A DNA stretch of 64,000 nt from Psettodes erumei (lineage: Eukaryota > Chordata > Actinopteri > Pleuronectiformes > Psettodidae): assembly GCA_016785225.1 (NCBI GenBank), contig JAFBJZ010000861.1, forward strand, positions 2,669,001 to 2,733,000. The letters are read 5' to 3'. The notes beneath the pieces were generated by a model, which was not told the DNA's origin, ran no database searches, and saw only the letters and a list, made by a program, of their open reading frames with translations. This document shows positions 52,799 to 61,700 of this stretch, one piece after another (positions within the stretch are counted from its first letter, which is position 1; every line of letters starts with the position of its first letter). Position numbers and translations under genes: made by a program.

Positions 52799-55700
52799 CG
52801 ATGATGATGATGATGATGATAATGATGATGATGATGATGAAGACAGATGGGGATGTTGAAGAGGAGTTAGATTTACTTGACGTGTGTGTTTGTGCAGGTT
52901 TCTGCACACTGCTGCACAATCAGGCCTACAGATATATGTATTTTCATACTGTATAAATGATCACTTTGTTTGTTCGTCCACGTGTGTTGCTGCAGGGGAT
53001 GATGTACCTGGAGGAGCGCAGGCTCGTGCACAGGGATCTAGCAGCCCGAAATGTCCTGGTCAAATCGCCCAACCACATCAAGATCACCGACTTTGGTCTG
53101 GCTCGCCTGCTGGATGTTAATGAGAAAGAATATAATGCTGATGGAGGAAAGGTAAATGAATAATTTACACTATGAGCCAAATAATAACACTTATAAACAA
53201 ATAACGTCTGCTTCTATGTCTGAGGTATTTGATGGTTTCCCAATGTATTCTAATAATACTATTACTACTAGTACTATTGGTAAAAATATTTTCGAGGGAA
53301 TTCCAGTTTTTCATTTTCATTATGTTGTCTTTTATTTTTAAAGTAATATAAAGTTAAGTAGTCAGAATATTAATGTATCTAGATACATATATATGAGAAT
53401 AGTAATATTTGCACAGTAGAAGTACTTCTGCTATTATTAAGCCAGTACTGCTGGTGGTTGTGTTGGTATGCTGTTATGATGTTGTATTATACATGTACTA
53501 TATGATCATTTGAGCCTGCAATGAGCGACCTTGTTTTCTGCTTTTACTATCTGCTGTTAATGGTGTTCAGTTTTATTGGCTCACTGAGGTACAGTACTAT
53601 TGAATTACCATCTTGGATCATACCATTGACAAAGACAACAATAACAAACAATAGACATTAGCATTAATTAGGATTTTATATCCTGAGGGAGGAACTTAGC
53701 TCATTATAACGGGGTCGGTGGAGATACTATTCTGCTCTATTGGACCATTTAGTTCTCTTTTGGGAAATGGACCTCTCAAAACCCTAACAACATAGTAAAG
53801 AGATACTTCCTTGGAGCACTCTGAAAACCGGCTTCTGGCCTCTTTTTGTTCACCCTTCTCCTCTTTTATGTTTTCAAACCCTCTCTTCTCAAGGAAACTG
53901 GTAAAGCAGAGTGAAAAGCAGACACACTCTAACCTTCGACACCCCCCCAACCTCTGTCACTGTTGTCAGCAGAGCTTCCATTCAAATCTAATCACTGTGT
54001 TGCCATAACGTATTTAGATACTCTTTCTTCATACTCTTTCAGCAAACTGAGTTTTCCTTATTTCTGTTACACCCCTCTTCTACCTAACATGGATTACACA
54101 GTCACTTCTGCCAGAACAATTAACTGTAATGCTAACATCTCCCCAACAAATGATCCAGCTTCAGTCTGAATCCAGAATGTATGTTGTCAGTTTCCAGATC
54201 AATTTTTATTTTCAGAGATAAACCTGCTGTTTCTCAGCTTGAGGACAGAAGGGCCAATTAATTCCCGGTCTTTCATTGTTCAAACAGACATAATACAGAA
54301 ATAATATATGTCCTTTCTTTCTTTCTGGCAGATGCCCATCAAGTGGATGGCCCTGGAGTGTATCCATTACAGGAAGTTTACTCATCAGAGTGACGTTTGG
54401 AGCTACGGTAAGCTTGATAAATTTCCTTTTAGGGAATACAATTGATGTGGATGAAATCATTCGACAGTAGTATTTTCAGATAATAGACAGACCAAGTGTG
54501 TGCTTGCAGGGATTTTCCATCTCAAATGATGTCACGTTGCATTAATTTAGCAGAAACCTACGTGTATGTCTGAAATTTTACCTGCATGCCTTTCAAACAA
54601 ACAACTAGTATGCTCTGTGCTCAAATAGATATCTAATGCTGGGCCAGCAGTAGAGAAAACAAAGCCTCTCATACACTGACCATCACTTCTACTCTACACA
54701 GCATTTCAGTCCTGTCAGTCAGTCAGTTGAAAAATTGAAACTGCAAAACACTGGATGGCCGGCATGCTCTCTCTCCATGCTCTCTGCTTAATCAGAGTGA
54801 GATAGAAATCCGTTGGTCCTGCAGATTGCAGCAAAAAATTCTGTCGTGACTAGTAACTTTAGCACAGTTTAGAAGTAAATAATTTTCTCAATTTAGAAAA
54901 TCTGAAAAAGGACCCAGATCTCAGCTTCAGGTAGTTCAAAACTAGACTCCTCACTGGTACCAAAAAGATAAACCCTCCTGTATTAGCCTCCCTTTAATGG
55001 TTAAGGCTCATGCTTTTCATTTTGAAGCACTAGATGGAGTGGCACCAGCTTAGTCCTTCTTAATCCTTACTCTCACCCTCCATCAGTTCATCCCTCACTC
55101 TCTTCATCTATCTCCCATATGAAAATGAATCCCAAGGTGTCTGTTATATGATTGCTTTAATTTTGTATGTACCTATTTATTTTCATTTCTATTATTTTGC
55201 TGTATTTTAATTTGATCCGTAAAGCACTTTGATCAGCACATTATTTTTAAATGTGCTCCAAAAATAAGTTGATTCACATTCCTTGAGGGTTTGGGGTTTT
55301 TTTAAGGAAAGGATATAGTACTGTAAGGGGTCGAAGGTGGGGCTGCTAGCCTGTGGCAGGAGCTGGGCAATGAATCTGCTGTCCTGACTTGAGCATGGAG
55401 TTCATTCCACCACTGCGGGGTCAGAACGGAGAAGTCTTTCGACTGTGATTAGCAACCTCGGGTTACACTAAGTGACAGGATCACCAACCATCCAGGCAGA
55501 GAAGGGCAACGGTTGCACCATAAAACAAACACGTCAGAATAGTAGGATGTAGGAAGGAATAAAAGATAATAGTAAAAAAGAAGATATCAGGAACGCTGGC
55601 GATTGGTAATACAAGTTAATCTGCTACAGGCATCTTGCATGCATTGCTCATACAGAGAACTTCCAACTGCTGGGGTCGCTATGGAGCACTTTAGCACAGC

Positions 55701-58700
55701 AGTGCTGACGAACAACAGAAGAGTGATGATTTCACTTACTTCTTCAGTGTGCTTGAGCATGTGGCAATCAGAGTCACTGTCACAATTGCAAATAGGGGCT
55801 TAATTCCTGTAATATTAAAATCAGTCTCTGTGGCCATCAGCTTTTCAGCAAGATTTGAATGTAAAAGCTCTCCATTATCACTCTGTCTAATGAGATTTTT
55901 ATTACTATATTTCAAATAACAATCTCCTGTTTAATTCTACAGACCACTCTAAGTCATTTAGGAAAGAAAAAGTACAAGATGGGTCATATCAAAGAGAATA
56001 ATGTGCATTTGATTAAACGTATCAGTGTGGTTTAGTGTGTCTGTGTCCCCAGTGGTGTCCCATGACCGGAGGCTATTATACTTCCATCTTATTGTGTGCA
56101 TTTGCTCTGCTTGCCACTCATTAGCTCATTAACACTAACATGATTAAGGCTGAAGAGTCCTGAAAGTTCAGACTGGCAGACGACTTTCAACACTGTGATT
56201 AGTTCCTCCTCTGTCCTCTGTTGAGTTATGGTCTCTCCATGTCACCCTGTGTTTTGTTGCTTCCTCTTCTGCCTCTTCATCTTATCCAGATCTCTTCTGG
56301 TCTATCTCTCTTTTTTCTTTCTATCTTCACTTTTCTTCTTTTTTGCTTAATCTGTTTTCTCCTGTCAACTGTACTTCTTTCTCTTTTTGTATCTTCTCTG
56401 CTCATACTGTGTAACCCGCTTTTCTGAACTCTTTGATCATTTTACTCTACTCATTTAACTCATCTTGACTCAACTCATCCTTTCTCTGTGCTATACCTAA
56501 TTGACTCCTCTTTTGTTCTCTCAAAGCATTATATTGCCTGTTTTTCATTTGTCTCTCTTCCTACCTCCCTCTTTTTCCTTTTAGGGGTAACTATTTGGGA
56601 GCTGATGACCTTTGGAGGGAAGCCATATGATGGGATTTCCACCAGGGATATCCCAGACCTGCTAGAGAAGGGAGAGCGTCTTCCGCAGCCACCAATCTGC
56701 ACCATCGATGTCTACATGGTCATGGTCAAATGTAGGTATAGAATCAGGGTTGGAAAAATAACAGAAAATATTTACAATGCAATATAACTGAATACAGCAG
56801 GGTCAACAAAGTCCAGCCTCAAGGTTTCATATTGGCCTTATGGTTCAGTCACTGCTGCCACACTGTCAGGCACTGGGGTCACAACACTGTTGCCAGGACA
56901 AAGACTTGGTGCCAGCGCTACCTGTGCCTTGTCCTCCACTCTCCAAGGTGTAGCCTCTGGCTGTTACTGTCAACTTGGCTCTTACTGACACCCTGAACCT
57001 GTGCCAACCTAGCAGGCAGACAGACACATACACACACACACACACACAGCAGGGGGAGGTCATTGTCACCTGCCTGTTACCTGGCTTTGTTTTGCACCTC
57101 TGCACACACAGAGCTCATACACCCAAACACACACACTGCACACATGGTGAAAATGCACTTCCTCACATTCAGTTCACTACAGGTTTTACTGAAAAGATGC
57201 TATTCACTAAGATAAAAGATGATCATTTTTACATATGAAATTTCAAGTATGTGTGTACTCCATTGTACAGCCACATCTCTCTCTTTCGATCTCTATGTCT
57301 TATGTCCCTGTATACTTAGACCGCCTCTACTCAGGGCCAGATCACATGATTGCTTTGGCACTGCAACGATGTGTTCACAGAGAAATTGGCAGGAGAGCAT
57401 ATTACTCCATATGGCCATTCTAGTGATAAAACAGTATTTATCTTTAGACTGGAAAAAGTGATTCCAGAATAGAAAACTTTATTTTAAAAAATATGTAACA
57501 AATGAGAATGTTTTACATTGTGGAAAAGACCCTTGGGAAACCTATTTGCATCTTTCAGAATTTAAGTTTGACGACAAGATGCACTGACATTTTTACAGGA
57601 CAGTTACTCATTCTTTACTATGTGATCCCAGCTACAGGACTAGATACATATGTATGTGCTGTTCATTAATTCTGTTTTCATGTGCTTATAATTTCTGATT
57701 GGTAGTGATACTAGCTAACTAACTGTTTATGTGGATGAGCTGAAGAAGAAGGCTTCTCCACAGTCTTCTCGTGGCTAATTCCGGATCTTTCATGTTCAGT
57801 ATTATAGTCACATTTGCATGTATGTAAAATGAAAAATGTAATTGTATGTCATTTAGGGATCACATGATTTATGTAAATGTCAAATTATTATGAATGGGTT
57901 TTTTTTATGATATTAGCAAAATTATGAGAAGGCCATACAAATTTGACAGGCATAGACAGGACCCTTGAGATGCGATGAATAAGAATAATGAACCCCTTTC
58001 TACTATACCTCCATCCTCAGGTACAGTCAAGTTCACAGACAGTCAGGGCATAAATTGATCCTGATGGGCCTAGTGAAATACTGAATAATAACTGTACAAC
58101 CTACGTATGTCTTTGAAAAGCCTCATATTGGTCAGACACATACACATTTTTCAGGCTGGATGATTGATGCAGACAGTCGACCCAAGTTCAAGGAGCTGGC
58201 TGCAGAGTTTACTCGAATGGCTCGTGATCCCCAGAGGTACCTTGTCATCCAGGTTGGTAAATCTTGATGTCTTCCCTGCAAAATCTGGATTAATGTATTT
58301 ACATTGCTATCCAATTGAAATGACATTTTATTTTCCTCATTGCTACCACTTATTTCATTGCTTTTCTGTTAAATCTTAAAGTGATTGTGCTTGCTAGGCT
58401 TAGATTAGTCAGCAAATACAGTGAAGATAAGCCTTTTCCCATTAGCAGATATCAAAATAACAATGACACAATGGTTTTTAGTGAAAAGAGAAACCCTGCT
58501 AAAAATATTTTGCCAGTTAAGATGTAAAGGCTCTGGGTGTGACAGGTGTACTAATCCATTTGTAACATGAATACTGTTAATTACAATAATAAATTACCAC
58601 ACATTGGAAAAGTGATTGTAATGTCAGCCTTTGCATAAATTGCTAATAATATTCTCTCCTTTTTTTCCCTCATGGATTTCAAGAGACAATCTCTGTACTT

Positions 58701-61700
58701 TTTAGAGAGGTGTCTAAGATCTTGCTTTCCAAGGATTTTTAAAAGTTTCTCAGTCAACACACCCCTTTTCTCAGGGAGACGATCGCATGAAGCTGCCCAG
58801 CCCCAATGACAGCAAGTTTTTCCAGAGCCTCCTGGATGAGGAGGAGCTGGAGGACTTGATGGATGCTGAGGAGTACCTGGTGCCCCACTCCTTCAACATT
58901 CCACCACTGGCATACACTCCCCGCCCACGCGTGGACTCCAACAAGGTATTTTTTTTTGGAATCCCTCCTTATACCTCAAAGGACAGTTTGACACATTGGA
59001 TTTGGAAGTTGTACATACATTGGGTACATATTAATGGTGATATTGAGTGGGCACACAGAGATGCCGTGCCATAATGTTTGTTGTTGCAGATGTTCATGGC
59101 GTTCACACACATATCCTGAGCGTATATTCAAATGCGTGCAGATGTATTTGAGAATTTGACATTTGTCAACAGTTATGCAGTAGTTCTCTTAGTAAGTTGT
59201 AGTTGCTAGTGACTTTTTCAGGTTTGCTTTCAAAACTTGCACACCGGGTGTGGCGGTGCTCACAAATGCTGCCTGCACTGCCCCAGAAAGTGGTCTTTCA
59301 AGGAGGCTTGAGCTAATATTGCCTATTTCAATCAAGGTTCAACTGAGCAGCTGCATAACAGGCAATTTGAGATAAATAAGGACTTTTAAACTGTGACTCA
59401 TGCAAGCTTCTCTTGTAGAGTTCTAAAAATGTAGAGCAGCAAATGAGCATAATAGAAGAAAAACTGCAGTTTTAAAGTGGCAGCCTATGAATCATAAAGA
59501 AAAGATTTTTACAGCAACCAAATCGTGGATACTTAATTCTTTAGGTATCCATCAGATTTAAAAAAAAAAAAAAAACTTTAAAAGGCTCCTCAGAAGTATC
59601 CATACTTACACAAAATTAAGCCATTTTATTGTTTCATATTGAACTTGGTACTTTGTTGTATTTTCTTTGTAGAATAAAATCAAATTCACTTGCTTATCTT
59701 TCCATTTAACATAGTCTGCTACGATTACATACTGCATTACCATTTCTTTTTGAGTCTAGCAGCAGGGTGTCTGGCAGTGAACCATGATGGGAAGGAGACA
59801 ATCTAAAGTCAGAGTAGTCATTCAGATAATTTAGACGGTTTCTAAAGAGATGTTGGAATGAGTTTTCTCAGCATGTGCTGCAGGACTGTCCTGTTCAAGC
59901 ACAAAAAAAGTGAGATCTTGAAACTGAACTCACACAGCCTTCACAGCTTCACTCTCATCTTCCTCCTGCTATCTTTTTCTCTGTCTGTTTTCCTTGGTCT
60001 TTCTCCATTGTGAAGCAATGGTAATTGCCTTCTTCAAAACTGGGGTTTACAGCCAGATTCCCTCTGTTTTTCAACTGTTCAAATGTTCGCTGTCTTTCTT
60101 TGGACTTAAATCTATCGCAGAACCAGTCACACAGCCAGGCAACTCTGCCATTTTGTATTCCAATATCCCCCTGTGTTTGTGTCAGAATAAATATGCCTGC
60201 TGAATGCCAATGAGAGGGATAACTTCTGTTTCAGTTCTGTTTGGTAGATTTCACAAGGGTTAAAGATTGATTATTTGCCTAACATTTTATTTTCTTATTA
60301 TTATTTTATAAATCATTAAACATAATTCATCAAATTCATCAGTATCCACTCAAATAAAAAACCCCAAAACAATGGATATTGTATATATATAATAATCTAT
60401 AGTTACATTCATCCACATAAATAAATGTAGATGACAGCAATGAACTCAATATTGTAGCAAACAAACAATTATGATTTATACAAATTAAAAAAAACCAAAC
60501 TTTACTTGCATAGATGATTAAAATGTAGCTGAAAGAGCTTTTTTTTCTGAATTCACATATACACATTGTTATCATGACAATGTGCATCCCAGAGCCTAAC
60601 AATCAGAGTTAGAGAGCACTGAAGGAGTGTGATTTAGCAGATATAGTTACAGAGGAATGAGAAAATAGTGTGAGCTCTTGAGCTCTGACTAACACCTCCA
60701 GGCTTAAAGTAAAGACTGCTGCATGAGAAAGTGTGGGGAAAAAATCAATAGTGATAGACAGCCAGTGGGAAAAAAGATAATGATGCATCAAGTGGCATAC
60801 AACCAGATTTCGACCAGGACATGTCTGTAGTCAAAATTTGGCTTGTAGCTGATATTTGCTGCTTGTTTGCGCTGGTATCCTTTTAAACTTTTACAATTTT
60901 ATTGTCAAACAATACAAACTAAAAATAGGATTACTACCATTAGCAACTGATCCATCTCTAATTACTAATAAAAAGCTCTGATACTTGGTACTACATTTTT
61001 ATGGTCTCTACATGATGATGAATAACTGGGGAAACCCTTAAATAAAAGAACGTAAAAAAATCACGCACTTTAATTCAAAAGCCAGATATCCAGGAACCTC
61101 TGTCCCTTTTGCAATTCTTTCAAACTGTGTGTTTCTGAAAAAAATGTGCCACAGGAAAATAACTTCTTTCTTATAAATAATTTCTGTCTTATTAGGAGTA
61201 TTACTGGCTTCTCAGACACCATGTTAGGGAGAGTAAGTGATGGATGTAAAACAGAAAACAAACCTCTTGCTGGAAAATGGGGGAACAAAGACAAATCAAA
61301 ATAAAGCCCCCAGCGAGGTTCTAAAAAAGCACTTTTTTGTTATGAGCACAGACACAAATGCACACAGCAGGGCAGGGCTGATATGGCTACTTTAAGACTT
61401 TGCTGCATGCAGTCTTTTAATTAAAAACCTTTTAATTAAATTGTCCTTGGCTGTCATGCTGCCATATCATTGTTTGGCTTTGCTGTTTGCCTCCCCTGCC
61501 TGTCACATTAAAATTATTATTAATAAAATTACAGATGGTACTTGAATTCCACATTTTATGATTCACAGTATTCTTCTATAGTACATGTTGGTTTTTTGTA
61601 TGTGTACATTATACTAGTGACTCCAACTACTACACTGTGTAAAGACTGGACAACACACAGTTATCTCCTCACTTACCTGCACAACTAACTTTAGCCACTG

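Larger units (their letters stand above)
25452..52995 (+). other. erbb4 large intron (exon 20-21), 27.5 kb
   Basis: Donor gtgagg; acceptor gctgcag at 52994-52995. It is by far the largest intron in the window and splits the kinase between QIAK and GMMYL. Read on both strands, it shows no gene with conserved domains apart from mobile-element remnants: LINE fragments at about 30610 and 31912, a Tc1 remnant at 35790, a foldback element at 41588 and a hAT remnant at 50040. There is also a perfect hairpin at 37972 and many GT/CA tracts. The stretches between these listed items are unannotated intronic sequence in which I see no further feature. Confidence 0.9.
54408..56584 (+). other. erbb4 intron (exon 22-23)
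   Basis: Donor gtaagc; acceptor ccttttag. It contains a degenerate LINE fragment at about 54915-55265 and a possible further repeat at about 55310-55560. A CT-rich region (about 56210-56580) precedes the acceptor. No gene is supported. Confidence 0.9.

Noticed and set aside
52684..52956. ORFs of poly-Met, poly-Ser and poly-Ile on both strands
   Set aside because: They are translations of the GAT trinucleotide repeat, not genes.
56732..56735. Alternative exon 23 donor at tgtag|gtatag
   Set aside because: Joining it to 58155 shifts the frame and gives a stop within a few codons, whereas aaat|gtaggt restores KCWMIDADSRP.
58946..59074. Read-through of the 58945 donor giving a peptide containing IPPYTS
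   Set aside because: The tail exon clearly continues at 61813 in phase. The extension is intron translation and the PPY is chance.
59907..59985. Possible remnant of the CYT-1 exon (AG-TGAGATC start giving SEI, with cctcctgct further on)
   Set aside because: The SEI start and the PPA-like codons are in different frames, there is no YTPM and no good donor. The similarity is coincidental.
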